From: a bacterium
GTDB taxonomy: Bacteria > Spirochaetota > Spirochaetia > JABEVK01
Reading direction: 5' to 3'
DNA: 19,714 nt
Assembly (NCBI GenBank): GCA_021782055.1
Contig: JAJXVP010000032.1
Location: 1-19,714 of the forward strand
Part shown: positions 5,907 through 14,071 of the stretch, one piece after another
How the letters are laid out: every line of letters starts with the position of its first letter
Numbering within the stretch: position 1 is the first letter of the stretch
Notes under the pieces: generated by a model
Seen by the model: only the letters and a program-made list of their open reading frames with translations
The model's database searches: none
Told to the model about the DNA's origin: nothing
Translations under genes and position numbers: made by a program

Positions 5907-7343
5907 ATGAACGATGGTATTGTGCCCCTGGGAATTGTCTTTACTCCGTTAGAACTCGCCGAAAGCCTCGTCAAGCGTTTTCATTTGGCAGAACGCTGGC
6001 AAGCTGGTGCCACCCTGATGGACCCCACCTGCGGGGATGGGGTTTGGTTTCAGGCCCTGGTGAACCAAGCAAACAGGTCGGGTTGGACACCCTCGGCGCA
6101 AGCTTTTGGCCGACTCTACGGCGCTGAACGGGATGGGGCGAGTTTTGCCAAGCTCAAACAGCGTTTTGACGAACAAGGCTGGCCGTTTTTTTCGCAAAAC
6201 CTTCTTCTGACAGACTTTTTAGGGGCGAACTCGCTTCCCCGCGTGGATATTGGTCTGGGCAACCCGCCCTGGGTGGGTTTTGCCTCGCTCCCTGACGCCG
6301 AAAAACAACGCTGGAAGCCTTTGTATCGCCACTTACAGCTCATTCCGAATGCCCGAGCGGCGCTTTCTGGGGCCGCACAGGTCGATCTGGCCGCTTTAGT
6401 CACCGCCCACTTTTTGCGTAACCACTGGAATGGAAAAGGACCAGCAGTCTTTTTACTCCCGCGAAGTTTGGCGGTTTCGGCCGCGCACCACCCCTTTCGT
6501 CACCACTTCCCGGCCTCTTGCTGGGAGAAGCTCCCCGGTGCCTTTCCGTCCATCGGGACGTCGGTGGGACTTGGGGTGTGGGACGCCCACTTTGATGGGG
6601 ACGCCCACTTGGATGGGGACTCCCTGGGTGATAAAGCGGTGCTGCCAGGGTTGGAGCACACGAGTTTGGACCCAGCCCCGCTACTCCCCAAAACTGTCCT
6701 TGCAACAATTTCCGTTCCCGAGCTTAGCTTGCCCCGCCAGGGAATCAACACCCAAGGTTGCAACGAGGTATTTTTCTTTGCCACGAAACCTGCGGGAGTT
6801 GAGGAGGAGCTTTTGTATCCCGTCCCTGTCGCCAAAAACTGGGCTTTGCCTTCAGCAGAATGGACCACTCAACGTTGGGTGCTGTTGCCCTATGACCGTA
6901 AGGGGCGTTTGCTAAGTCCGGACACCCTTTCGGCACGGTATCCTGGGGCATGGAGCTACCTGCGCTCGCAAGAAGAGCGGTTGCGTCAAAGGCGCGGCAT
7001 ACTCATTGGCAAGCGTATCGCTAGTGGGGGATGGTATGCGCTTTGGGGCGTGGGGCCCTATACCTTTCAACCCTGGAAGATCGTTTGGCCCGCCTACGGG
7101 CACAGGCGTTTTGTTCCCGTTTTGCTGGGCCCCCAAGTCTGGGTTCCCCAGCAGGCACTTCAAGGTTACTGTGCTTTCTCGTCGAAAAAGGAAGCCTTTC
7201 GGGTTTACCACCAGCTTTGCGCCCTTCCCGTCGAAGAGACTTTGCTCGCATGGGAGGGCGCGGGAACGCCCAGCTGGGCACAGCCAGGCAAAATGCGGCA
7301 CTTTTTTGTTGTCACGAACGGGGATAAGGTCCCGAACCCTTAG
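5907..7343 (+). CDS. Solitary gamma-type N6-adenine DNA methyltransferase
   Basis: About 478 residues from the ATG at 5907; a longer frame from 5865 would run through its own promoter. The N-terminus has GIVFTPLELAESLV, then SAM motif I DPTCGDG (residues 39-45), an acidic motif II in YGAERD, and catalytic motif IV NPPW (119-122). This is the order seen in TaqI-like, type I HsdM and type IIG gamma-class adenine methyltransferases. The C-terminal 150 residues (GKRIASGGWYALWGVGPYTF onward) look like a TaqI-type target-recognition domain. No endonuclease gene or nuclease motif is adjacent, so it appears to be an orphan enzyme that could be regulatory or a restriction-modification remnant. Residues about 224-238 contain an in-frame 18-bp duplication. 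The recognition sequence cannot be inferred. The 3' end overlaps the convergent gene by 4 bp. Confidence 0.82.
   Translation: MNDGIVPLGIVFTPLELAESLVKRFHLAERWQAGATLMDPTCGDGVWFQALVNQANRSGWTPSAQAFGRLYGAERDGASFAKLKQRFDEQGWPFFSQNLLLTDFLGANSLPRVDIGLGNPPWVGFASLPDAEKQRWKPLYRHLQLIPNARAALSGAAQVDLAALVTAHFLRNHWNGKGPAVFLLPRSLAVSAAHHPFRHHFPASCWEKLPGAFPSIGTSVGLGVWDAHFDGDAHLDGDSLGDKAVLPGLEHTSLDPAPLLPKTVLATISVPELSLPRQGINTQGCNEVFFFATKPAGVEEELLYPVPVAKNWALPSAEWTTQRWVLLPYDRKGRLLSPDTLSARYPGAWSYLRSQEERLRQRRGILIGKRIASGGWYALWGVGPYTFQPWKIVWPAYGHRRFVPVLLGPQVWVPQQALQGYCAFSSKKEAFRVYHQLCALPVEETLLAWEGAGTPSWAQPGKMRHFFVVTNGDKVPNP
6580..6615. repeat. In-frame 18-bp tandem duplication in the methyltransferase gene
   Basis: Units GGGACGCCCACTTTGATG (6580-6597) and GGGACGCCCACTTGGATG (6598-6615) differ at one base and give a repeated hexapeptide (DAHFDG, DAHLDG). 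GGGAC recurs at 6616, suggesting a decayed or incipient third unit. It lies between the catalytic and target-recognition parts of the enzyme. Confidence 0.9.
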
Positions 7344-8398
7344 GCTTTGAGGCGAAGGCCCCATTGACGCCCTGCTTCCGTCGCCTTTTGCGGGTCGGCT
7401 ATCCAATCGGTAAGGGAGGGGCCAGGCAAGAGTTCTCCCAACTCTGCCCAGTCTGCGGGCAAGGGAACGAGGGTGAATACCTGCCGTTTAAGGCCTAGCC
7501 GACGACAGATAGCCAAAAGGTTATCTATCGGGTTGTTTTCTTCTTGCCCGCTTTGTTGTTCGAGGACGACTAACGCACGCGAAGACAGAACTGCCGCCGC
7601 AACCGTTTCGATGGGATCTGTTTGATCCATCAACTGAAGATCTAAACCGGTGGAACTTAAGCCCGCCGTCAAAGCCGCAAACCATGGTTCGGCAAAACCC
7701 GCAGGGGGAGCACCCCAAAGGGTGACCGCCTCGGGCCCGCGATTCGCCCAAGACGCAAACTCTTCATACCAATCTTGAATCTCCTGCCCCACCGCCCAAC
7801 CTAATCCCAAGCGGGGAGCTAGTGCTTTAACATCAAGGTGCTCGGCCACACGGCCTAGAGACGAAAACGGACCTCGGCTGGCGTACCAAAGAAGGGCTTG
7901 GTGCTCAAAGAAGTCTTTTTCGGCGGGAGTCAAGCTGGAAGAGTTACGGATTCCCTCGGTTTCACCAGGGCTAGAAAAAAGTTCCCCGGAGAATAAAACC
8001 CCCGAGGCTTTTTCGAAAACCATCCCCCGTTCAGGGCGCTGAGCGTCATCAAAAAACTCAAAGCTCCAATTCTGCCAGGTGATAGGTTGACGACCTGAGG
8101 TATACGGCACGACGTTCAGCTCAGGATTTTGAGCTTTAAGCCAATCCAGAACGTTCGTTGCCCGAGGGTTTGAAAGGAAAATAACCATCTTGACCGGCCC
8201 CGGTAATTCTTCTTGCAGAAGCTCAACGCCCCACTCCGGGTCATCCCAGGGGTCAAGCAGAACGCCACCCTCAAGGTACCAGGCGTTTCGGCAGACGCCT
8301 TGAGGCACTGGGCAATTATCCCACCGCTCTAGTTCACCCGGGGCTAGCTCGGCGGTTAACCGAAAAACTCCGCGCCAGCTTTCTTTTTCGCTTGTCAT
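7340..8398 (-). CDS. Flavodiiron-protein relative lacking diiron ligands
   Basis: A 352-residue protein with the two-domain plan of flavodiiron (FprA-type) proteins. The first half is metallo-beta-lactamase-like: CPVPQGVCRNAWYLEGGVLL near 29, GVLFSGELF near 133, FSSLGRV near 178, WYEEFASW near 210. The second half is flavodoxin-like: EAVTLWGAPPAG near 223, NPIDNLLAICRRLGLKRQ near 289. The diiron site is gone. The HxExDH stretch is replaced by SNPRAT (residues 76-81), the SxD aspartate by SGE, and PSHGxxW by APRLGLGW (194-201). The flavodoxin loop SxxGNT is replaced by APPAGF, so FMN binding is doubtful too. An oxygen or NO reductase activity is therefore unlikely; a structural or sensory role is possible. 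Single gene with its own promoter, divergent from the chemoreceptor. The homology is by motif alignment from memory. Confidence 0.72.
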   Translation of the reverse strand: MTSEKESWRGVFRLTAELAPGELERWDNCPVPQGVCRNAWYLEGGVLLDPWDDPEWGVELLQEELPGPVKMVIFLSNPRATNVLDWLKAQNPELNVVPYTSGRQPITWQNWSFEFFDDAQRPERGMVFEKASGVLFSGELFSSPGETEGIRNSSSLTPAEKDFFEHQALLWYASRGPFSSLGRVAEHLDVKALAPRLGLGWAVGQEIQDWYEEFASWANRGPEAVTLWGAPPAGFAEPWFAALTAGLSSTGLDLQLMDQTDPIETVAAAVLSSRALVVLEQQSGQEENNPIDNLLAICRRLGLKRQVFTLVPLPADWAELGELLPGPSLTDWIADPQKATEAGRQWGLRLKA

Positions 8399-8404
8399 TG
8401 CGCA

Positions 8405-8434
8405 AGTCTAGCCAACAAGCCCTCGCTTGATCAA
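8405..8434 (-). promoter_or_regulatory. Promoter of the flavodiiron-like gene, likely leaderless
   Basis: Minus-strand TTGATC (8434-8429), 18-nt spacer, TAGACT (8410-8405), then six bases and the ATG at 8398. The -35 lies in the palindrome TTGATCAA (8427-8434). The 6-nt gap repeats the geometry seen at murC. The box matches are only 4 of 6 each. Confidence 0.35.
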
Positions 8435-8447
8435 TCCTGATATTTTT

Positions 8448-8493
8448 TTCCCACGAGCGCCGTTTGGTAGTATAGAATGAACAAAGAAGGTGG
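8448..8493 (+). promoter_or_regulatory. Promoter and ribosome binding site of the chemoreceptor gene
   Basis: TTCCCA (8448-8453), 17-nt spacer, TATAGA (8471-8476), then AGAAGGTGG (8485-8493) 6 nt before the ATG at 8500. The ribosome site is strong; the -35 is weak but is the same hexamer proposed upstream of rnfC. A sigma28-type reading was considered and is poorer. Confidence 0.42.
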
Positions 8494-8499
8494 ATTCTT

Positions 8500-10341
8500 A
8501 TGAAACTTCAAGCCAAGTTGAGTTTCCTGATTCTGGGAGCTGTAGTTTTGTTTGCGGCCGCTATCTCGTTATATTTTGTCCTTTTAGCACCCGCTCGCGA
8601 ACTTCGCGCCGATCAAAGCATTCTTCAGGCCGCCTCCTCACAATTTTTACAAGAACGGGTCATGCTCAATCGACTCCCGATGGTGAGCATGGCCGAGTCT
8701 CTGCACACCCTTATCCGCGCCCACCAAAATACCGAAAAAGCCCTTCAACGCATTGGACAGCTAAACAACCTCAGGGCGGCCGACCATGAAATTTCCCAGG
8801 CTATGACGGTCATTGATACTCTGGCGCAAAATGCTCAGGATAGCTACCAAAAAGTCTTGGATGCCTCACGCTCCCTCATCCAAGAAGCTGGCCAAGTGGG
8901 TATTTCCGATCGGGAACTTGTTGTCTACGACTTACTTGTTAGCCCTCTTGTACTACACAGTCCTCTCTATACTCCCTTAAAAGCGCAGGTCGAAGCACTT
9001 CGAACGGCCCTGCAAAACGACGATGTCTGGATTGATAGCGCGTCGCAAACTCTAGCCGCCCAAAATGAAAAGATTCATGAACTGGTTAACAAGATAGAAA
9101 GCAATGTTTCGTCCACCGCCTTAACGGTTGTTATCGCTGTCTTTTTGGCCTTGCTAGGTGGTGTACTCTTGTTGGCCAGGCGGCTTTCGCGATCGGTTGC
9201 CCGGATAGCCCACGAAGTTCAACTCCTCCGCGACGGGGATTTAACACGAACGTTTGATGTTCGGTTTCGCGATGAAGTGGGGGCCTTAGGCCGGGATATG
9301 GAAGAATTTTTAGAGCATCACCGCGGCGTGGTTCGGTCAATCCAAGCCGTTGCCGAAGAAAACCTCAGGGTAAAAGATTCTCTTGAGGCCACCATAGGCA
9401 CTTCGGAACAGGCCACCAACGGCCTGCACAGCGCGGTAGGAACCATGGATGAAAGTCTCTCTCTCCTTGAAACCAAAATGCAAGAGGTTTCGGGAGCTTT
9501 GTCCACCATCCGTGGCATCGTTGGGAATTTTACCGATGTTTTGGCCGCGCAAAATGGCAGTATTCAAGATTCCTCTGCCGCCGTTATTGAAATGCAAGCT
9601 TCGATCGATAGCATTGCCCAGCTGACGGGTACGAGGGCCCAATCGGTATCGGGCCTGGTGCAAACCGCGCTAGAAGGCGGGAGTAAACTTGATCACACCA
9701 ATGAATTGATTCGCGAAGTCGGGGGGTCTGTTGATGATATTCGCGATATGGCGGGGTTGATTCAGCAAATTGCTGGCCAGACGGATCTTTTAGCCATGAA
9801 TGCCGCAATCGAGGCCGCCCACGCCGGTGAAGCGGGCAAAGGGTTTTCGGTTGTCGCCGAAGAAATCCGTAAGCTTGCGGAGGCCTCGCGTGAGAACTCT
9901 CAGCACATCGGGGTAAAGTTGCAACGGATTGTGGATGTCATCAGTCAGGTCTTGGGGTCCTCGGCGAATACTTACGAGGCGTTTACCCGGATTCAAAAAG
10001 AAATTCAGCTTTTTTCGGATTCTTTGGATGAAATTTCTCAGCGGTTGAAAGAATTCTCGGTCGGGGGCAAACAAATCAACCAATCGATGGCTATGCTTCA
10101 GGGCTTGACGCAAGAGGTGGCAGAGCGGGGTAAAACCATTACGCAGTCAACCGAGCACGCGCAGCAGGCCATGCAGGCCTTAGACACGGTTTCTGACGGA
10201 GTCCATGAAGCACTCAAAACCCTAAAAACCTCTGAAACCGACCTGTTCCAAGCTCAGGATCAGGTGACCGCCCTTGTGGATCGTATTGCCGACGTGGCAG
10301 CCAGCCTACACGCCGATGCGGCGAAATTTAAAACAGAATGA
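8500..10341 (+). CDS. Methyl-accepting chemotaxis protein
   Basis: A 613-residue receptor. TM1 spans about residues 8-29. It is followed by a periplasmic helical ligand domain of about 175 residues, TM2 at about 206-227, a HAMP domain ([22 protein letters not shown] onset), and a long cytoplasmic coiled coil. The hairpin tip near residues 420-463 reads [20 protein letters not shown], then [20 protein letters not shown]; this is the CheA/CheW-binding tip, with D where most receptors have N in QTNLLA. The [14 protein letters not shown] variant is the form I associate with spirochaetes. No C-terminal CheR-tethering pentapeptide is seen (it ends KFKTE). The sensed ligand cannot be predicted. Its stop overlaps the tatD start (ATGA), so a receptor gene heads a housekeeping operon. 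Confidence 0.95.
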   Translation: MKLQAKLSFLILGAVVLFAAAISLYFVLLAPARELRADQSILQAASSQFLQERVMLNRLPMVSMAESLHTLIRAHQNTEKALQRIGQLNNLRAADHEISQAMTVIDTLAQNAQDSYQKVLDASRSLIQEAGQVGISDRELVVYDLLVSPLVLHSPLYTPLKAQVEALRTALQNDDVWIDSASQTLAAQNEKIHELVNKIESNVSSTALTVVIAVFLALLGGVLLLARRLSRSVARIAHEVQLLRDGDLTRTFDVRFRDEVGALGRDMEEFLEHHRGVVRSIQAVAEENLRVKDSLEATIGTSEQATNGLHSAVGTMDESLSLLETKMQEVSGALSTIRGIVGNFTDVLAAQNGSIQDSSAAVIEMQASIDSIAQLTGTRAQSVSGLVQTALEGGSKLDHTNELIREVGGSVDDIRDMAGLIQQIAGQTDLLAMNAAIEAAHAGEAGKGFSVVAEEIRKLAEASRENSQHIGVKLQRIVDVISQVLGSSANTYEAFTRIQKEIQLFSDSLDEISQRLKEFSVGGKQINQSMAMLQGLTQEVAERGKTITQSTEHAQQAMQALDTVSDGVHEALKTLKTSETDLFQAQDQVTALVDRIADVAASLHADAAKFKTE

Positions 10342-11147
10342 CTCTGATTGATACGCATTGTCATCTTCAAGCCTCGGTCTTCGCACCAGATCGCGAGGCA
10401 GTATTCGCCCGGGCGCGTGTTGCGGGTGTCCACGGTTTTTTGTGCTGTGGCACCGAACCACAAGACTGGGAGGATGTCGCTCAGCTCAGCCGCGACCAGC
10501 CGGGAGTTGTTCCTGCGTACGGGGTACACCCCTGGTACATTCCCAACAATCCCGAAAGTGCATTACAAGCCCTGGAACAGCGACTCGCCACCGAGCCCCA
10601 GGCCTGGGTTGGCGAAATTGGTTTAGACAGAACCTTTGGGCCCCCGTTAGCCCAGCAAGAAGCTGTCTTTGAACCTCAACTTGCCGTTGCCCAACGATTT
10701 CGTCGGCCGGTGAGTCTTCATTGTCGTCGTACATGGGACAGGCTTCTCTTGTATTTAAAACGCTGGCCGGCTCCCGCCGTTCTCCACTCGTTTTCGGGTA
10801 GTGAAGCTGTTGCCCGGCAACTTTTAGACCGTGGTGATTGTTGGTTCTCGTTTTCAGGAGCGCTGACGCGGAGCCGAAACACCCGTCTGCCCGCTCTTCT
10901 AAAATATCTTCCCCGTTCCCACGTGCTTATTGAAACAGACGCTCCCGATTTAACACCCTGGCAGGTGTGGCGTGAGGCACCAGGGGCCAGAAATGAACCG
11001 GCTTACCTGCTTCATACAGCGAACCAGGTAGCCGAAGTATGGGATCTATCCCTCGAAGAGACGGCCCAGCAACTTACAGCAAATGCTCAAGCTCTGGGCT
11101 GGGCTGGACAAGAGGATCAGAAGCAGGCTAAGGACAGCTATGGATAA
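10338..11147 (+). CDS. tatD: TatD family metal-dependent hydrolase/deoxyribonuclease
   Basis: A 269-residue TIM-barrel amidohydrolase-type protein. All the metal-site motifs are in order: DTHCH (H7, H9), GVHPWY near 62, GEIGLD near 92, SLHCRR near 129, VLHSFSG near 148 and ETDAPDL near 199. TatD proteins are Mg-dependent 3'-5' DNases implicated in DNA repair and quality control. The ATG overlaps the chemoreceptor stop by 4 bp, and its own 3' end overlaps the next gene by 8 bp, so it is the middle gene of a coupled trio. The protein carries a slightly longer polar tail ([14 protein letters not shown]) than usual, because the 3' end encodes the next gene's ribosome site. Cytoplasmic. Confidence 0.92.
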   Translation: MTLIDTHCHLQASVFAPDREAVFARARVAGVHGFLCCGTEPQDWEDVAQLSRDQPGVVPAYGVHPWYIPNNPESALQALEQRLATEPQAWVGEIGLDRTFGPPLAQQEAVFEPQLAVAQRFRRPVSLHCRRTWDRLLLYLKRWPAPAVLHSFSGSEAVARQLLDRGDCWFSFSGALTRSRNTRLPALLKYLPRSHVLIETDAPDLTPWQVWREAPGARNEPAYLLHTANQVAEVWDLSLEETAQQLTANAQALGWAGQEDQKQAKDSYG

Positions 11148-11937
11148 CACGGCGTTTTCTTCCCCGAGCTATCACGACCGGTTTCAACGGACTCAACTTA
11201 TTCTTGGTAACGAGGCGCAACAACAGTTGAAACAATCCCGCATCGCTATCGTTGGCCTGGGAGCCGTAGGAGGCTATGCGCTTGAGGCTCTGGCCCGATT
11301 GGGGGTTGGGGAGTTCTTGCTGATCGATTTTGACATTGTTCAAGCCTCGAATTTTAATCGCCAACTACTAGCGATTGAAAGTAACCTGGGCCGCCCTAAA
11401 GCCGAGTGTGCCCGAGAACGAGTCTTAGCGATCAATCCCGAAGCACACGTAGAAATTCGTACCGATTTTTTTCATTCCGAAACCTTCGAACAACTGTTAG
11501 GGCAGTTTGCCTCGGCCTCGAGCAAAAAAACACTCATCCTGGATTGCATTGACAGCCTCAATCCCAAAGTCACTCTGTTAGAGATGCTCTATCGAAACAA
11601 GATTCCTGTGCTTGCAAGTATGGGGGCGGCCAGCCGAAGTGACCCGCAGTCCGTTCGGGTGGGGGACATCTCGGAGGTTTCGCTGTGCCCCCTGGGTTCC
11701 CGCGTACGAGCCAGGCTCCGGCGCCGGCAAATACCGAGCGGAATACGGTGTGTCTATTCGGTTGAGTCGCCGCTTACCCCCCACGAAAGCCAAGCCCCGC
11801 TTTCTTTGTCGCCGGTTACACGGGGGCGTCCCCGTCACGCTATAGGGAGCCTCTCGTTCATGACGGGAATCTTTGGTTTAACTTTAGCATCTGAAGCTTG
11901 GCGATATTTGCTTTCTCGCACAAACACGTTACAATAA
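11140..11937 (+). CDS. tcdA: tRNA threonylcarbamoyladenosine dehydratase (TcdA/CsdL, ThiF family)
   Basis: A 265-residue E1-like protein. It begins YHDRFQRTQLILGNEAQQQL and has the nucleotide-binding loop IVGLGAVGGYALEALARLGVG (first G near 38), LIDFDIVQASNFNRQL, DCIDSLNPK, and GAASRSDPQSVRVGDISEV, then RCVYSVESP. That order and the length match TcdA, which uses ATP to dehydrate t6A37 in tRNA to cyclic t6A, rather than ThiF or MoeB. The ATG at 11140 has AAGGA 5 nt upstream (11130-11134) and lies inside the end of tatD. A frame from 11083 exists but adds residues not typical of the family. A cysteine near the CVYS segment is present. The 3' end holds the probable promoter of the next gene. Confidence 0.9.
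   Translation: MDNTAFSSPSYHDRFQRTQLILGNEAQQQLKQSRIAIVGLGAVGGYALEALARLGVGEFLLIDFDIVQASNFNRQLLAIESNLGRPKAECARERVLAINPEAHVEIRTDFFHSETFEQLLGQFASASSKKTLILDCIDSLNPKVTLLEMLYRNKIPVLASMGAASRSDPQSVRVGDISEVSLCPLGSRVRARLRRRQIPSGIRCVYSVESPLTPHESQAPLSLSPVTRGRPRHAIGSLSFMTGIFGLTLASEAWRYLLSRTNTLQ
11908..11935 (+). promoter_or_regulatory. Promoter of the HD-GYP response regulator, inside the end of tcdA
   Basis: TTGCTT (11908-11913), 16-nt spacer, TACAAT (11930-11935), a 5-of-6 -10 box. It sits over the last codons of tcdA. AAGGA at 11940-11944 is too close to the ATG at 11947 (2 nt) but correctly placed for a GTG at 11953. Confidence 0.45.
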
Positions 11938-11946
11938 ATAAGGACG

Positions 11947-13029
11947 ATGTTAGTGAAGCCTGTTATTTTGTGCGTTGACGACGAAAAAATTATCCTCGAG
12001 AGTCTCAAAGCCGAGCTACGCCGAGAGTTTGCCTCAGATTTTGACGTTGAAATCGCCTCGAGTGGCGAGGATGCTTTAGCTCTAGCCAAAGATTTACTTT
12101 ACGACGGGGCCAATCTCATGATGGTCATTTCTGACCAAAATATGCCGGGAATGAAGGGCTCGGAACTCCTGGCGCAGATAAAAAGCTTATCGCCCGACAC
12201 CCATACCGTACTTTTAACCGGCTATACCGACTTAGACGCCGTTCGTGATGCCGTAAATCTCGCAGGTCTTTTTCGGTATTTGAGCAAACCTTGGAAGTTC
12301 GATGAATTAGGCTTTACGATCCGCCAAGCCTCTCGCGATCATGCCTACCAGCACCGCATTCGTGAACAAAAGGCCCGCATCCGTAGCCTTACCGATTCCA
12401 TGATTTACGCCCTCGAAGCTGCCAATCAGCAGTCGGATGAAGATACCTTTTCGCACATTCACCGGGTTTCGCTGTATAGTGCCGCGTTAGCCAAGGCCCA
12501 CGGTCAAGATGCACTTTGGGTGGAACGTATCGCACTCTACAGTCAGCTACACGATATTGGCAAAGTCGGTGTGGCTTGCCAGTTGCTTCACGGACCCGAA
12601 TACTTTACGGAACGAGAAATAGAACTACAAAAACAGCATGTTTATTATGGCCATTTAATCTTATCGGCCGATGGTATTGACGAAATGGCCGCCAATATAG
12701 CCCGCTACCACCATGAGCGCTGGGACGGAACCGGCTACTTAGAAGGCCTCAAAGGTGAAGCCATTCCTCTTGAGGCCCGCATTGTTGCCCTAGCCGATGT
12801 CTTTGACGCCTTAACCACCCCTCGTTCCTACCGAAAGTCCTTAAGTTTTTCGGCGGCCTTTGACGAGCTTTTGACCTTAGCGGGAACAGCGTTTGACCCC
12901 ACCTTGGTTGAACTCTTTCGTAGTCTGCGCGGCGAGTTCGAGCGAATCCATGGTTCGGTACGCACAGACTCTCCCCAACTCGTCGGGAACCTTTTCAACC
13001 GGGACCAGCCGGCCACATCAAAAGGCTGA
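11947..13029 (+). CDS. Response regulator with HD-GYP c-di-GMP phosphodiesterase output domain
   Basis: A 360-residue two-domain protein. The receiver (1-125) has the acidic pair D11/D12, phosphoacceptor D63 in ISDQNMPG, T91 in LTGYTD and K114 in SKPW. A short helix leads to the HD-GYP domain: FSHIHRVSLYS (169-179), LHDIGK (201-206), H231, YHHERWDGTGYLEGLKG (254-270) and ALADVFDAL. Ligands for the metal centre are kept, so it should hydrolyse cyclic di-GMP under phosphorylation control. The GYP proline is leucine here (GYL). No kinase gene is adjacent. GTG at 11953 (giving MKPVILCVDDE) is a better start than the ATG at 11947, by ribosome-site spacing. The 3' end overlaps the convergent transporter gene by 35 bp. 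The chemoreceptor nearby suggests a motility connection. Confidence 0.93.
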   Translation: MLVKPVILCVDDEKIILESLKAELRREFASDFDVEIASSGEDALALAKDLLYDGANLMMVISDQNMPGMKGSELLAQIKSLSPDTHTVLLTGYTDLDAVRDAVNLAGLFRYLSKPWKFDELGFTIRQASRDHAYQHRIREQKARIRSLTDSMIYALEAANQQSDEDTFSHIHRVSLYSAALAKAHGQDALWVERIALYSQLHDIGKVGVACQLLHGPEYFTEREIELQKQHVYYGHLILSADGIDEMAANIARYHHERWDGTGYLEGLKGEAIPLEARIVALADVFDALTTPRSYRKSLSFSAAFDELLTLAGTAFDPTLVELFRSLRGEFERIHGSVRTDSPQLVGNLFNRDQPATSKG

Positions 13030-14071
13030 AGACCAACAATGCAGCTAGGCTTCCCAACTCAAGAACGAGCACGGTAACACGGCCTCTGCCCGAACGAACT
13101 TTTTTACGTCCCGACTTTTTCATCGCGATCACGGCAAGTGACAGCAAGGTCAGCGAGACTGCCATGCCTAGCGAGATGGCCCCCACCGAGATCAAACCCA
13201 AAACGGGAGCCCCCAACCCTAGCGCGAATAAAAGAACCAACAAGCTTCCTGGGCAAGGAAGTACCGCCGCAAAAAACAAAAAGGGCAAAAGGCGCCGCCA
13301 CGGAACTGGCTCGTAGGAAGTCTCGAGGCGATCGTGCCAATCAAAACCTAGGGTCTGGCGCATTTTGTCAAGCTCAGACAAGCGGCTGACTTCCTTCCAC
13401 TGGCTAAGGCGTCGAACCACCAAGACAGAGGCCACAGAAACGACGCCGATAACCGCAAAGCCTTGTAAAAACTGTGTCGCCACGGCCAAGCTTTTTCCTA
13501 CTGCTAGCTGCAAAACAAAGCGCAACACCAAAAGCGTGATGGTAACACTCACGGCGTGCGCCAAAGCGAACAGGATCCCGACTAAAAAGCCCTGACCGTA
13601 GCGAGCGTTTTCAGAAAGAAAGTAAGCACCGATAACAGACTTTTGATGTCCGGGTAGCAAAACGTGTAAGGCTCCATATAAAAACGAAAAAATCAACAAC
13701 GTCCACAAAGCCGGAGCCCAGGGGTGGGTTTTTAAATCACGGATGGCGTGACTCAGCCCAAACTGAAACGTCTGTTGCAACTGGATGACTTTTGAAAACC
13801 AGATCACGTAAAAGGGTACGGTCACGGTTCGGTTCTGCTCGGACGCGCGGTTTCGCTCTTCAGTGCGGTTGTGCGCTGAAGCCTGGTGATGCGTGGGGGT
13901 CGCTGGCGCGGCCGTGGGCGCTTGGGGGTGTGGTGGCGGTGCAAAACCCCGTTCAAAAGGGTTCGCTTGTGCCCAAAGCCCACTTAAAAGCGTAAACCCT
14001 AAAACGAGAAGAAACAAAGCCCTGAAGTGCTTGCTACTACGATACTGCTTCGTGCCTAAGAAGGCCATCAT
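12995..14071 (-). CDS. NicO/RcnA-like nickel-cobalt family transporter
   Basis: A 358-residue inner-membrane protein. It has a signal-anchor or cleavable signal (residues 17-35, ending LWAQA), then a Pro/His/Asn-rich extracytoplasmic stretch (36-85; PPPHP, THH and a repeated NRT/NRA element), then six or so membrane segments. The family motif is [12 protein letters not shown] near 134-145 (H136, H142), followed by FALAHAVSV near 168-176 and [15 protein letters not shown]. These match the RcnA/NicO branch, usually divalent-metal (Ni, Co) efflux or delivery; the actual metal is not determined. ATG at 14071 overlaps the GTPase stop (ATGATG cluster). Last gene of the DUF1007-COG0523-NicO operon. 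This gene order suggests a metal exporter or importer with a periplasmic metal-binding partner. Confidence 0.85.
   Translation of the reverse strand: MMAFLGTKQYRSSKHFRALFLLVLGFTLLSGLWAQANPFERGFAPPPHPQAPTAAPATPTHHQASAHNRTEERNRASEQNRTVTVPFYVIWFSKVIQLQQTFQFGLSHAIRDLKTHPWAPALWTLLIFSFLYGALHVLLPGHQKSVIGAYFLSENARYGQGFLVGILFALAHAVSVTITLLVLRFVLQLAVGKSLAVATQFLQGFAVIGVVSVASVLVVRRLSQWKEVSRLSELDKMRQTLGFDWHDRLETSYEPVPWRRLLPFLFFAAVLPCPGSLLVLLFALGLGAPVLGLISVGAISLGMAVSLTLLSLAVIAMKKSGRKKVRSGRGRVTVLVLELGSLAALLVFSLLMWPAGPG
13830..13883. repeat. Degenerate 18-bp-period repeat in the transporter gene
   Basis: CGGTT recurs at 13830, 13848 and 13866, each the start of an 18-bp unit with 11-13 of 18 bases matching between compared units. 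On the coding strand this gives the hexapeptide rhythm [18 protein letters not shown] in the extracytoplasmic linker. It looks like an older, decayed member of the same class as the sharp 18-bp duplications in this window. Confidence 0.6.

Noticed and set aside
5837..5974. N-terminal extension of MurC to the ATG at 5974
   Set aside because: It would run through both divergent promoters and the start of the methyltransferase, and adds residues unlike any MurC.
5907..8398. Restriction-modification pair made of the methyltransferase and its convergent neighbour
   Set aside because: The neighbour has flavodiiron landmarks and no PD-(D/E)xK, HNH or GIY-YIG motif, and is transcribed toward it from its own promoter.
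8440..8480. Sigma28 (FliA-type) promoter for the chemoreceptor gene
   Set aside because: GCCGTTTG near 8459 only partly resembles GCCGATAA, and no TAAA lies about 15 nt upstream; the sigma70-type reading with TATAGA is better placed.
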